From Phycisphaerales bacterium (GTDB lineage: Bacteria > Planctomycetota > Phycisphaerae > Phycisphaerales > JAGLTS01), in NCBI GenBank assembly GCA_023135165.1, contig JAGLTS010000013.1:1-64000 (forward strand): a DNA stretch of 64,000 nt. The letters are read 5' to 3'. The notes under the pieces are model-generated. The model saw only the letters and a list, made by a program, of their open reading frames with translations, was not told the DNA's origin and did not search any database. The position numbers and the translations under genes were made by a program. Of this stretch, positions 19,350 through 32,433 are shown piece after piece. How positions within the stretch are numbered: the first letter of the stretch is position 1; the number at the start of each line of letters is the position of its first letter.

Positions 19350-20540
19350 ATGGCCTTGGCATCCCAGATACCGCGACCGGATCTGCTTCGTCCCGGAGGG
19401 TCTCGGCGATCACGCAAACGGGGACGTCGCAATCGCCTGGTCGGTGTGCTGTTCTTGTTCGCAATCATCGCCGGTGCGGTGTGGCTCGTGTTCTTCCGTG
19501 ATGGCGCCGTGGAGAACGGCAGCCCGACGCCCGACGCGGATGAGTCCACCGCCGTCGCAGCAGACACGCGCGACAGCGACATCATCGACCTGCTGAATCG
19601 GCGAGCCGATACAAGCGATGAGATACCCGCTGTCGTGCTCCCGCCCGAGCCGGCGCCCACGGACACGACGTCCGACGCTGCCCGCACCATTGAGCCGATC
19701 CCATCAGCCGATGAAACACCCGATGATTCGCCGCCCCCACCACAGACCAGCACCAGCCCGGCGACGATTCGCGCGATGGTCGCCGACGGGTCGCGCAAGC
19801 TGGCAGCAGGCGAGCTTGTCGAGGCGCGAGCGCTGTTCAACCGCGCGCTGCACGATCCGCGAACCACCGACCGCGACCAAGCCCGCTTGCGCGATCGGCT
19901 GACCGAACTGAATCAGACGCTGGTCTTTGAGCCGGTGCTGATGCCGACCGATCCGTATTTCCGCGAGTACATCCTTCAGCCGGGCGATGCACTGTCCAGG
20001 GTCGTCCGCCGAGAGAACGTCTCGGTCCACAGCATGTTCCTGCAACGGATCAATCAGATCAGCAACCCGCGCACGATCCGTGCCGGCCAATCGCTGAAGC
20101 TGCCGACGGGCGTGTTTCACGCGATCATCTACAAAGCACAGTACCGGCTTGACCTCTACATGGACGCGCCGGGCGGTGCGGACTGGATGTATGTGCGTTC
20201 GTTCGGCGTGGGATTGGGCGAATACGACTCGACGCCGGTGGGCAGTTGGGTTGTGACGCCGGACCGGAAGATGACGAACCCGGAGTGGCACAACCCGCGG
20301 ACCGGCGAGTATTTCGCACCTGACGATCCGAACAACCCGATCGGCGAGTACTGGCTGCCCCTGACCGGAACGGACCCGAATACACAGGTGCGCAGCGGGT
20401 ACGGCATCCACGGCACGATTGAGCCGGAGAGCATCGGCCGCGCCGTCTCGATGGGCTGCGTGCGGATGCTGCCGGCCGACGTCGCCATCGTGTGGGAGGC
20501 GCTCGCGGAAGGCAAGAGCACCGTCGAGATCCAGCCGTAG
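19350..20540 (+). CDS. LysM + L,D-transpeptidase (YkuD) membrane protein
   Basis: N-terminal TM; LysM-like 'YILQPGDALSRVVRRENVSVHSMFLQRINQISNPRTIRAGQSLKLP'; catalytic 'GIHGT...SMGCVRM'. Confidence 0.85.
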   Translation: MALASQIPRPDLLRPGGSRRSRKRGRRNRLVGVLFLFAIIAGAVWLVFFRDGAVENGSPTPDADESTAVAADTRDSDIIDLLNRRADTSDEIPAVVLPPEPAPTDTTSDAARTIEPIPSADETPDDSPPPPQTSTSPATIRAMVADGSRKLAAGELVEARALFNRALHDPRTTDRDQARLRDRLTELNQTLVFEPVLMPTDPYFREYILQPGDALSRVVRRENVSVHSMFLQRINQISNPRTIRAGQSLKLPTGVFHAIIYKAQYRLDLYMDAPGGADWMYVRSFGVGLGEYDSTPVGSWVVTPDRKMTNPEWHNPRTGEYFAPDDPNNPIGEYWLPLTGTDPNTQVRSGYGIHGTIEPESIGRAVSMGCVRMLPADVAIVWEALAEGKSTVEIQP

Positions 20541-20591
20541 CGTGACCGTTTCGATCACCGAATCGTGTCGGTTTCGTCTGTTGCGTACACA

Positions 20592-20621
20592 TCACAGCCT
20601 CGCCTTGCCGGGGGGCTGTGA
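20592..20621. repeat. Hairpin-forming intergenic element upstream of gyrB
   Basis: TCACAGCC-N14-GGCTGTGA perfect inverted repeat; shares CCTCGCCTTGCC and GGCTGTGA with 57486-57511. Confidence 0.6.
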
Positions 20622-20842
20622 AGGGGCTCTCTCCACCATCGCGTGTGATGAACAATCGGGCGAAACAAGGCCGATTCTGGTATGATATCGCTGTGATTTC
20701 AGGGCTCGAAGCGTCGTGCGGGACCGTGACATGAGCCCCTTCGCCGACCAAGCCTGCAGGCCTCGAGTGGATGCTCCGGCGCGGAGAGGGCTGGCGAGTG
20801 CGATGGTGCGGTGGTGCCCCGGCACGCGCGATGGATTGATGA

Positions 20843-23578
<2,736 letters not shown>

Positions 23579-23603
23579 TGAGCAGAGCGCATCGGCTCGC
23601 CGA

Positions 23604-24767
23604 TCATCGGGCCAAGGCTTCCAACCTCGCCACGGCGCTGCGCAGCGTCTCTTCACGCTTGCAGAACGCGAAACGCACCAGCGAGCGGCCGTGCTCGGGA
23701 TGGGCGTAGAACGACGTCGGAGGAATCGCCGCCACACCAATCTCCTCGATCAGCCGCCGCACGAACGCCACATCGTCACCCGTCCCGAACGCGGAATGAT
23801 CCGCCAGGATGAAGTACGTCCCGTCGGGCGGGCGCACCTTGAAGCCGATTCTCACGAGCGAATCGCACAGGTAGTCGCGCTTACTCCGATACTCAGCGAC
23901 GAACCGCTCGTAGTACGACGCCGGCGCGCCCAGCGCCGCGACCGCGCCGTGCTGAAACGGCGTGGCGGTGCAGAACGTAATGAACTGGTGCGCCGCACGG
24001 ACCGCTCGGCTCAACTCCTCGCTCGCAATCGCCCAGCCGACCTTCCACCCCGTGAGCGAGAACGTCTTGCCGAGCGATGACAGCGTGATCGTGCGCTCGT
24101 CCATGCCCGGCAGCGTCTGAAGATGAATGTGCGCGCCTTCGAACACGAGGTGTTCGTATACCTCATCGGTGATCGCAATCACATCCCGACTTCGGCAGAG
24201 GTCCGCGATGCACTCAAGCTCACTGCGATCGAACACAGTCCCCGTCGGGTTGTGCGGCGTGTTGACCATGATCGCGCGCGTGTGATCCGAGAAAGCCGCC
24301 TTGAGATCGTCGGGATCGAACGTGAATCGGCCTGATGCGTCAGGGCGAAGCGCGACGTAGCGAGGCGTCGCGCCAACGCGCGCGGTCAGCGCCGGGTACG
24401 AGTCGTAGTACGGCTCGAAGAGGATGATCTCATCACCCGGATTGAGCAGGCCAAGCAGCGCCGCGGCGATGCCCTCGGTGCATCCGGTCGTCACTGTAAC
24501 CTGCGTATCAGGGTCGATCTCGATGCCGGTTCGCGCGTGCCAGTTGTGGGCGATGATCCGATTGAGCGGCGCAATGCCGGCGGTGCGGGCGTACTGGTTG
24601 TGATGGTTGTCGATGGCGTCGATGGCTGCCTTCTTGACGAAGTCCGGGCCGTCGAAGTCAGGGAATCCCTGCGAGAGATCGACAGCGCCATGGCGCGCGG
24701 CGAGGGCGGTGATCTCCGCGAAGATGGTCGTTCCGAACGGGGCCAATGCTTCAGCAATGTGGTTCAT
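23604..24767 (-). CDS. Pyridoxal-phosphate-dependent class I/II aminotransferase
   Basis: 'AVDLSQGFPDFDGP', 'NTPHNPTGTVF', 'SLGKTFSLTGWKVGWAIA'. Confidence 0.88.
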   Translation of the reverse strand: MNHIAEALAPFGTTIFAEITALAARHGAVDLSQGFPDFDGPDFVKKAAIDAIDNHHNQYARTAGIAPLNRIIAHNWHARTGIEIDPDTQVTVTTGCTEGIAAALLGLLNPGDEIILFEPYYDSYPALTARVGATPRYVALRPDASGRFTFDPDDLKAAFSDHTRAIMVNTPHNPTGTVFDRSELECIADLCRSRDVIAITDEVYEHLVFEGAHIHLQTLPGMDERTITLSSLGKTFSLTGWKVGWAIASEELSRAVRAAHQFITFCTATPFQHGAVAALGAPASYYERFVAEYRSKRDYLCDSLVRIGFKVRPPDGTYFILADHSAFGTGDDVAFVRRLIEEIGVAAIPPTSFYAHPEHGRSLVRFAFCKREETLRSAVARLEALAR

Positions 24768-24834
24768 CGTGTGCCTACCGTGGTGGATGTGTCGTGTTCG
24801 GACGTGCCGGGGTTGACCGGCTATGATCGGACGC

Positions 24835-25902
24835 ATGGGTCGGATTCTCGGTCAAGATAGAGCGATTGCGACGTTGCGGGCAAGCCTTGCGTCCGATCGC
24901 GTGCATCACGCATGGATCTTCCACGGCCCGAAGGGCGTCGGGAAACACACCACAGCCGAGGCGTTCGCCCGCGTGCTCCTGGACCCCGATGCGGAGTTTG
25001 ACGACACCGGTGAGGTGCGAGTCGATGCGACGAGTGAGGCGGCGCAGCGGTTTGAGGCGGGGACGCATCCGGATCTGCATCTGGTGACCAAGGAACTCGC
25101 CCTGTATTCCGACGAGGCGGATGACCGGAAGAGGAAGCTCACCAACATCCCGATCAATGTGCTGCGTCGACATTTGGTCGAGCCTGCCTATCGACGAGCG
25201 GTGCTCGCTCCCAAACCGCGCCAACATGCCGCGAAAGTGTTCATTGTGGATGAGGCGGAGTTGCTGGACAAGGCGCAGAACTCGCTTCTCAAGGTGTTTG
25301 AGGAACCGCCACTGGGCACGGTGATCATCCTCGTGACGGCACATGAGGATCGGCTGTTGCCGACCGTACGCAGCCGATGCCAGCGCGTGGCGTTTGTGCC
25401 GCTGGACGACGAGGCGATGGCGGCGTGGGCGGCTGAACACTTGGCGGATGTCGATGCGGACGAGGCAAAGTGGGTGCTGACATTCGCCGCGGGCAGCCCG
25501 GGCGCAGCACTCCTTGCGGCGCAGGCAGGCCTTCGAGTCTGGGCGACGACGCTGGAACCGATGCTTCGCCGGCTGGAGGAAGGTCAAGTGCCCGCGAAAA
25601 TGGGCGGCGTCATGGCGGAGCTTATCGACACGTTCGCGCAGCAGTGGGTGAAGAAGCACACCAACGCAAGCAAGGAAGCGGCGAACAGGATGGCGATGCG
25701 CCTGATGCTCTCACTGCTGGCCCACCGGGCTGACGAGCAGCTTCGTCTCACGATCGAGCGGGGTGACGATCCCGAACCGGCTGCCCGTGTGATCGATTGC
25801 TTCGGGAATGCGGAGCGGGAGCTACACGCGAATCTGAACCTGCGGATGTTGCTGGATCACCTTGTCGTGCGGTGGGCCCATGCGCTCTCCCGGGCGTCGT
25901 GA
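24835..25902 (+). CDS. holB: DNA polymerase III subunit delta'
   Basis: 'ILGQDRAIATLRASLASDRVHHAWIFHGPKGVGKHTTAEAFARVLL', 'VFIVDEAELLDKAQNSLLKVFEEPP'. Confidence 0.85.
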   Translation: MGRILGQDRAIATLRASLASDRVHHAWIFHGPKGVGKHTTAEAFARVLLDPDAEFDDTGEVRVDATSEAAQRFEAGTHPDLHLVTKELALYSDEADDRKRKLTNIPINVLRRHLVEPAYRRAVLAPKPRQHAAKVFIVDEAELLDKAQNSLLKVFEEPPLGTVIILVTAHEDRLLPTVRSRCQRVAFVPLDDEAMAAWAAEHLADVDADEAKWVLTFAAGSPGAALLAAQAGLRVWATTLEPMLRRLEEGQVPAKMGGVMAELIDTFAQQWVKKHTNASKEAANRMAMRLMLSLLAHRADEQLRLTIERGDDPEPAARVIDCFGNAERELHANLNLRMLLDHLVVRWAHALSRAS

Positions 25903-25985
25903 CGATTCCAGGGCGCTCGTCTGCCGCAAGAGCCGAAACCCGGCGTCTTGCGTGCCAGGAGACGGGTGCTCGCAGCAGGAGAAAA

Positions 25986-27041
25986 ATGTTGACCGGACCG
26001 CTGCGATTCAAACTGCCCCCGTGGCGGAAGCACCGCCCACAACCGTTGCACACGCGCGATCGACGGGGCTTCACGCTTGTCGAACTGCTCGTCGTCATAG
26101 CGGTGATCGCCATGATCATCGCCATCCTGTTGCCAACCCTGAGCAAGGTGCGCGCTTCCGCGAAGAAGGGCGCCACGACAGCGCTGCTCGGCGATGTGGG
26201 CAAGGCGAGCGACAGCTTCATGCTCGATCGACGCCGCGTGCCCGGCTTCATCCCCGACAGTGATCTCTTCAACTTCGGCACGGCCATGCTGGGCTACACC
26301 GCAGCGGAAAACGCCATGCTCGACCTGATGGGCGGCGGGCGTGCCGGCAGCGCCCAGGAAGATGACGCCATCGAAATCCTCACGGACGACGAAGGTGTGC
26401 AGTTCTTCGTCTCACCTGGCGCGGTCGGCGAAAACGCGTACCTGAAACTGGATGGCAAAAACCTGGATACCGTGCCGCGCAATGATCTGAACGGCGCGGA
26501 GTGGTTGGGTGGCAATGTGCCGGAGATCGTCAGGAGTGTGCCGGTCGTCGTCGATGACTTCGGCGAACCGATCCTTTACTTCCGCCGCTCCGATGCGCGC
26601 TACTCAGCCGATCGCGATGCGTTCGAAGAGGTTGGATTCGCCACCTCGGGCGGATTCAGCATGGGGAAGTCGTACTGGTGGGATGCGATTCATGCCTATG
26701 GCTTTGTCAACCGCAATGGGCAAGGGCCGGATGAAGATCAGGAAGACACTACGGGAAGTTGGCTCACCTTTGCCGACGACAACATTGATGGCGAACAGGC
26801 GGCATCCTACCGAGCCGTGCTCGAGCATCCCACGCTCTATCCCGATGCGCCGCGCGGCAGGTACGCGCTCATCTCCGCGGGAAGAGACCGTGTGTACTTC
26901 AGTAAATCCCAATACAGCAGCGTGCGATTCTGGAAGGGTAGAGGGCAACTGCTGGAGGAAGACCCAGGCAACGCGTCCATCGTCGACCAAGCACCGGACA
27001 TTGACTCGACCTTTGATGACATCGTGTTGGACGGTGGGTAG
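25986..27041 (+). CDS. Type II secretion/type IV pseudopilin-like protein with prepilin N-terminal motif
   Basis: 'RRGFTLVELLVVIAVIAMIIAILLPTLSKVRASAKK'. Confidence 0.8.
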   Translation: MLTGPLRFKLPPWRKHRPQPLHTRDRRGFTLVELLVVIAVIAMIIAILLPTLSKVRASAKKGATTALLGDVGKASDSFMLDRRRVPGFIPDSDLFNFGTAMLGYTAAENAMLDLMGGGRAGSAQEDDAIEILTDDEGVQFFVSPGAVGENAYLKLDGKNLDTVPRNDLNGAEWLGGNVPEIVRSVPVVVDDFGEPILYFRRSDARYSADRDAFEEVGFATSGGFSMGKSYWWDAIHAYGFVNRNGQGPDEDQEDTTGSWLTFADDNIDGEQAASYRAVLEHPTLYPDAPRGRYALISAGRDRVYFSKSQYSSVRFWKGRGQLLEEDPGNASIVDQAPDIDSTFDDIVLDGG

Positions 27042-27147
27042 CGTTCATCCATCAGATTCGCAGAACCAGCTCCGCCCGACGCCAGCCGATGCATTCCAAC
27101 ACCAGGTGTGTTCATATATTAGACACCTGCTCCACTCCCGTCCCGTC

Positions 27148-29019
27148 TTATCCCTTCGGCCCGGCGGAGAATGCAAGGTGATAGGCGCCGTCACGCAATG
27201 TGCTCTTCACCGGCCCAAGCGCACAGCGATTGAAGAGACGAACCATCACCTTATTGTCCACCATGACCTCCGCGGTGAATGATGTGATGCCCCGATCTCG
27301 CCCGATAGCGACGAGTCGCTTGAACATATGCGTGCCGATACCTCTACCTTGCCACGCATCGCGCATGACAAACGCCACCTCTGCTTCGTCTGTTGCGGCA
27401 TCGACGCCATATCTCGCGACGCCGACGACCATTTCGCCTTCATCACATGGCGCGACGGCGACAATCGCTACGCGCTTCGCATAGTCGACGTTGACATAAT
27501 CCTTGAGTTGGGCATGCGGCATTGCCTTGAGGACATGGAAGAACCGGTGCAGAACCGTGTCCGGCGAGAGCGAGTAGAACATATCGCGCAGCAGTTCCTC
27601 GTCGGTCGGTCGAATCGGCCGGATGCGCAGAATCATTCCATCGGCGAGCGTTACGTCGCTTTGATAGATTTCCAACTCGGGAGCACCGGCCGACAGGACC
27701 ACGGGTTGATCGGCTGGAACGACGTGGCGTTCCCGAGCTTCCTTCATGAGTTGCTCACGGAAATCGGGATGTGCAATGTGAATGAGCGCCAGCGCCCGTT
27801 CACGCACCGTTTTTCCATGTAGATTCGCCGCGCCCCACTCGGTGACAACGTAATGCACATCCCCTCGGCTCGTCACGACTCCGGCGCCGGGGTAGAGCGT
27901 CGGTACGATGCGCGACACAGTGCCGTCCCGTGCCGTCGATGGGAGCGCGACGATCGGCTTGCCCCCGTTGCTTCTCGCGGCGCCCCGCACGAAATCCACT
28001 TGTCCGCCGATGCCGCTGTAAAAGTACTCGCCCAATGAGTCGGCACACACTTGGCCCGTGAGATCAATCTGTAGCGCCGAGTTGATGGCGATCATCTTGT
28101 CATTCTGTGCGATGCGGAAGGGATCGTTCGTGTATTCCGTCGGGTGGAACTCACACATCGGATTGTTATCGATGAAATCATACAGACGACGCGTACCCAT
28201 CACGAAGCTCGCGATGATCTTCCCACGGTGAAGCGTCTTGCGCGAGCCGTTGATGATTCCTCGCTCGACGAGATCGACGACGCCATCCGCGAACATCTCG
28301 GTGTGGATGCCCAGATCCTTCTTCTCCGTGAGGTTCGCAAGCACCGCGTCCGGGATTGTGCCGATCCCCATCTGTAGTGTTGATCCATCGTCGATGAGGT
28401 CGGCGATGTGCCGGCCGATTCGCTGCGCGATCTCGTCCGGCTCACGATGCTTCGACTCAAGGACCGGCTTGTCCATGGGGATCATGCCTGAAATGCGATT
28501 CACGTGGATGAAGCTGTCCCCAAGTGCTCGCGGCATGTTCGGATTAACCTCGGCATACACCTCACATGCACATTCGGCGGCTGACTTGACGATGTCGGTC
28601 GAGACGCCGTAGCTGCAGTACCCGTGCTCGTCCGGCGGCGACACCTGAATCAGCGCCACGTCGATCGGCATGCGCCCGTGGCGGAACATCCTTGGAATCT
28701 CCGAGAGGAAGGCCGGTGTGTAGTCGGCCCGGCCCTGCGACACAGCTTGGCGCGTGTTCGGCCCGATGAAGAATGCATTGTGGTGAAAGCGGTCGATCAT
28801 CGTCGGGTCGACGTACGGTGCCGTCCCAAGCGTCAGGATGTGAATGATCTGCGTATCGGCGAGCGATTCGCCGCGGGCGACAAGAGCTTTGACGAGTTCT
28901 TGCGGCTCAGCGCACCCCGAACCGATGAAGACGCGCTGACCTCGGCGGACGCCGGCCACCGCCTGATCAGCGCTGCGGAGCTTGTCACGATACCGGTCTG
29001 TCCAGTCAGTTCCGTCCAT
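27148..29019 (-). CDS. Acetyl-CoA hydrolase/CoA-transferase family protein with C-terminal GNAT acetyltransferase domain
   Basis: CoA-transferase region 'RVFIGSGCAEPQELVKAL...GIGGQVDFVRGAARSNGGKPIVALPSTA'; C-terminal 'LRIRPIRPTDEELLRDMFYSLSP...AFVMRDAWQGRGIGTHMFKRLVAIGRDRGI'. Confidence 0.85.
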   Translation of the reverse strand: MDGTDWTDRYRDKLRSADQAVAGVRRGQRVFIGSGCAEPQELVKALVARGESLADTQIIHILTLGTAPYVDPTMIDRFHHNAFFIGPNTRQAVSQGRADYTPAFLSEIPRMFRHGRMPIDVALIQVSPPDEHGYCSYGVSTDIVKSAAECACEVYAEVNPNMPRALGDSFIHVNRISGMIPMDKPVLESKHREPDEIAQRIGRHIADLIDDGSTLQMGIGTIPDAVLANLTEKKDLGIHTEMFADGVVDLVERGIINGSRKTLHRGKIIASFVMGTRRLYDFIDNNPMCEFHPTEYTNDPFRIAQNDKMIAINSALQIDLTGQVCADSLGEYFYSGIGGQVDFVRGAARSNGGKPIVALPSTARDGTVSRIVPTLYPGAGVVTSRGDVHYVVTEWGAANLHGKTVRERALALIHIAHPDFREQLMKEARERHVVPADQPVVLSAGAPELEIYQSDVTLADGMILRIRPIRPTDEELLRDMFYSLSPDTVLHRFFHVLKAMPHAQLKDYVNVDYAKRVAIVAVAPCDEGEMVVGVARYGVDAATDEAEVAFVMRDAWQGRGIGTHMFKRLVAIGRDRGITSFTAEVMVDNKVMVRLFNRCALGPVKSTLRDGAYHLAFSAGPKG

Positions 29020-29601
29020 GTATTATTGCTCGGAGTTGAGGTTATGTTATATCGCGCTTCACCATCATCACGGATCACAAGCTCCACTGGACATCCCATC
29101 GCATGGCGCGACGCGTGATCCCGGCTTACCGTTGCGACGCACCGGCGTGCCGAATGCCGCCTGCATCTTCCTCAAACGACGTAGCATTCTCTCGCCGTAC
29201 AACACGAAGCACAAGACACGGATGACCAACCACTGCGATTGTGGAACACACGGGCAGGAGGGGCGGAGGCGTCCGACCACATGACGGTGCTGCGGGCCGT
29301 CGCCTCACCTCCGATCGCTGCCCGATGGGTCGGCAAGCGTCTCTGCGAGCATGCTTCCTCCAACGCCAAGAACTCCACACACCTGTGCGCAGCGAAGCGA
29401 GGCTCCGGGCGTCCCCAAGGACGTTGCGCAGCTTCCCGCGCCGCACGCCGTGACGACTAACCTGTGTCCTCGGCGGTTCCTGGTGAGCGGATGTCGCCAT
29501 AAGCGCCTACACTGGTTCTCCGCAAACCAGAGATTTCCGGCCTGTCTGGTCGAACGGCGGGCCATCCGTGACGGCTGCGTGCCACAAAACGGAGATTGCC
29601 G

Positions 29602-31035
29602 ATGCTTGATGAGTTGGAAAAACGGTTTCGTGATGTCGCGCCGACGGCTGACTTCTGCTCGTTGCGGTTCGTTCGCGAACGTGCGGAGCAACTTCGTGTG
29701 CGACAGGATGTGGTGGAGCCGGTGGTCGCCGGTGAGGATGCGGGCGCGATGATTACGGTGCATGCCGGCGGCGGCGTGGGCTACGGCGCAACGAGCGATC
29801 TCACGACGGCCGGCCTTCGTCGAGCGGCGCAGCACGCCCTTGACTGGGCCAAGCAAGCTGCGGCAAGCGGCAAGACCGACGCTGATCTCCCGACCCCATC
29901 CCGGCCCCAAGGGGAGTACCGCTCCCAGGTACGCAAGCCGTGGCAATCGCTTCCGACACGTGAGAAGATTGAGATGCTGCGCGCGCTTTGCGCGCAGCTC
30001 AAGACCAATGATCGCATCGTGGATTGGGAGACCTCGCTCTGGCACACCGAGCGCGAATCGCTCTTTCTCACCGCGGACGGCGGGCGAGTCCATCAAACGA
30101 TCGACTGGCTGCTGCCCGGCATGAGTGCGAGTGCGAATGAGAAAGCCGAGACGCAAACCCGCACGTTCGGCGGGTTCGGCTCCGCACGCCAAGGCGGGCT
30201 CGAGGTGCTGGACGAAATCGGGTTCCTCGACGCAGCGCCGCGTGTCGCATCACAAGCGGTTGAGCTTCTCTCAGCGCCGGATTGCCCGACAGGCGCGATG
30301 GATGTTCTGCTCATGCCCGATCAAATGATCCTCCAGGTTCATGAATCGATCGGCCATCCGCTCGAACTCGATCGCATCCTCGGCGACGAACGCAACTATG
30401 CAGGCACCAGCTTCGTCACGCCCGACATGTTCGGCACGTACCGCTACGGGTCCGATCTGCTGAACATCACATTCGATCCCACGAGAACCGATGAACTCGC
30501 ATCGTACGCTTTCGATGACGAGGGATGGCCCGCCGCGAAGGAATACATCATCCGAGACGGCATCCTGCAGCGACCGCTCGGCGGACTGGCGTCACAGGCC
30601 AGGGCCGGCCTCCCCGGCGTCGCCAACGCACGCGCCAGCAGTTGGAACCGCCCCGCAATCGACCGTATGGCGAATCTCAACCTGGAGCCGGGCGCATCGA
30701 CGCTGGATGAGATGATCGGCGCGATCGAGCACGGCGTGTATATGGAAGCCAATCGCTCATGGTCGATCGACGACTCGCGGAACAAGTTCCAGTTCGGCTG
30801 CGAATACGGCCGGGTCATCAAGGATGGCAAGCTGGGCGGGGTTCTAAAAAACTGCAACTACCGCGGTATTTCCGCGACATTCTGGCGAAACCTGAAGATG
30901 GTCGGTGATGAAGAGACGTTCCAATCGCTTGGGACGCCGTACTGCGGCAAGGGTGAACCGAATCAATGCGTCTGCGTAGGCCATGCCGTCCCGGCGTGTG
31001 TGTTTGCTGACGTAGATGTCTTTGGAGGAGCATAG
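29602..31035 (+). CDS. tldD: TldD/PmbA family metalloprotease (TldD-like)
   Basis: HExxxH 'HESIGHPLELDRILGDERNYAGTSFV'; typical C-terminus; adjacent paralog. Confidence 0.85.
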   Translation: MLDELEKRFRDVAPTADFCSLRFVRERAEQLRVRQDVVEPVVAGEDAGAMITVHAGGGVGYGATSDLTTAGLRRAAQHALDWAKQAAASGKTDADLPTPSRPQGEYRSQVRKPWQSLPTREKIEMLRALCAQLKTNDRIVDWETSLWHTERESLFLTADGGRVHQTIDWLLPGMSASANEKAETQTRTFGGFGSARQGGLEVLDEIGFLDAAPRVASQAVELLSAPDCPTGAMDVLLMPDQMILQVHESIGHPLELDRILGDERNYAGTSFVTPDMFGTYRYGSDLLNITFDPTRTDELASYAFDDEGWPAAKEYIIRDGILQRPLGGLASQARAGLPGVANARASSWNRPAIDRMANLNLEPGASTLDEMIGAIEHGVYMEANRSWSIDDSRNKFQFGCEYGRVIKDGKLGGVLKNCNYRGISATFWRNLKMVGDEETFQSLGTPYCGKGEPNQCVCVGHAVPACVFADVDVFGGA

Positions 31036-31037
31036 TC

Positions 31038-32360
31038 GTGCAAGAGTACTTCTATCACTTGGCGGATGCTATCGAAGCGGACCTGCGGGGCAGCGAGCGA
31101 TGCACGACCAACTTCTCATCCGAGGAGTCGGACTTCGTGCGGTTCAACCATAATGACATCCGTCAGGCAGGCCACGTCACACAACACGAACTGTCGATTG
31201 ACCTGATCGACGGCCAACGGCACGCGACGGGCAGCCTCACGATCTCCGGCGACTCGGAGAACGACAAGGCTCGCGTATCGGCGCTCATCGCCGACCTGCG
31301 TGACAAGTGCAGCGCTCTACCGGAAGATCCGTTCCTGCTGTATTCCACGGATGTCCGACCAACGGAGCGAATCGGCGAAAACACACTGCCTGCAAGCGAT
31401 GATGCCGTCGGTGAAATCATAAGGTCAAACAACGGCCGAGATCTGGTCGGCGTTTACGCATCGGGGGGCATCGAGCGAGGCTTCGCGAACTCGCTCGGCC
31501 AGCGCAACTGGTTCCGCACGCACACGTTCAATCTTGACTGGAGTCTCTATCACGCTGCGGACAAGGCGGTGAAGACGAACTACGCGGGGTTCACGTGGGA
31601 CCCACGCGTGTTTGCGCAGAAAGTAGCGTGGTCCGGCGAACAACTCGGCGCGATTGGCAAACCCGCCAAGACGATCAAGCCGGGACGATACCGCGTGTTT
31701 CTTTCGCCGATCGCGCTCTATGAACTCATCGGCATGCTCTGTTGGGACGGCTTTGGCCTGAAGTCACATCGCACTCGACAGACGCCACTGCTGAAGATGA
31801 TCGAAGGTGAAGGCGGGTTCCATCCATCAGTCACCGTGCTGGAGAACACACGTGACGGCGTCGCGGCGAACTTCCAGGAGGCCGGGTTCATCAGGCCGGA
31901 TCAAGTGCCGCTGATTGACGGCGGCACATACGCGCAGTGCCTCAGCTCGCCGCGGTCGGCAAAGGAATACGACGTGCCCACAAACGGCGCTTCCGCCGAC
32001 GAGTCGCCCGAATCGATGGAGGTCGCGGCCGGGACGCTCCCGATAAACGATGCCCTGAGCCGGCTCGGCACCGGCATCTACGTCGGCAATCTCTGGTATC
32101 TGAACTACTCGGATCGCAACGCATGCCGCGTGACGGGTATGACACGATTCGCGACGTTCTGGGTCGAGCACGGTGTCGTGCAAGGCCCGCTCAACGTCAT
32201 GCGTTTCGATGAGACGCTCTACAGAGCGTTGGGTGAGAATCTTTCCGGTCTGACAGCCGATCGAGAGATGATTCTCGATCCTGGCACATACCTGCGGCGT
32301 TCAACAACCAGCGGCCGTATGCCCGGCGCGCTGATCGAGGATTTCACGTTCACGCTCTGA
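31038..32360 (+). CDS. TldE/PmbA-like partner protein
   Basis: Adjacent to tldD with a 2-nt gap; 'SDFVRFNHNDIRQAGHVTQHELSIDLIDGQRHATGSLTISGD' and 'NLWYLNYSDRNACRVTGMTRFATFWVEHGVVQGPLNVMRFDETLYRALGENL'. Confidence 0.8.
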   Translation: MQEYFYHLADAIEADLRGSERCTTNFSSEESDFVRFNHNDIRQAGHVTQHELSIDLIDGQRHATGSLTISGDSENDKARVSALIADLRDKCSALPEDPFLLYSTDVRPTERIGENTLPASDDAVGEIIRSNNGRDLVGVYASGGIERGFANSLGQRNWFRTHTFNLDWSLYHAADKAVKTNYAGFTWDPRVFAQKVAWSGEQLGAIGKPAKTIKPGRYRVFLSPIALYELIGMLCWDGFGLKSHRTRQTPLLKMIEGEGGFHPSVTVLENTRDGVAANFQEAGFIRPDQVPLIDGGTYAQCLSSPRSAKEYDVPTNGASADESPESMEVAAGTLPINDALSRLGTGIYVGNLWYLNYSDRNACRVTGMTRFATFWVEHGVVQGPLNVMRFDETLYRALGENLSGLTADREMILDPGTYLRRSTTSGRMPGALIEDFTFTL

Positions 32361-32433
32361 CAAGAGCACCGGATGCCGCACGGGATAGCGCGCTGCGTGT
32401 TCTCTCCGCGAACTCCTGGCCTCCCGGATCGCG

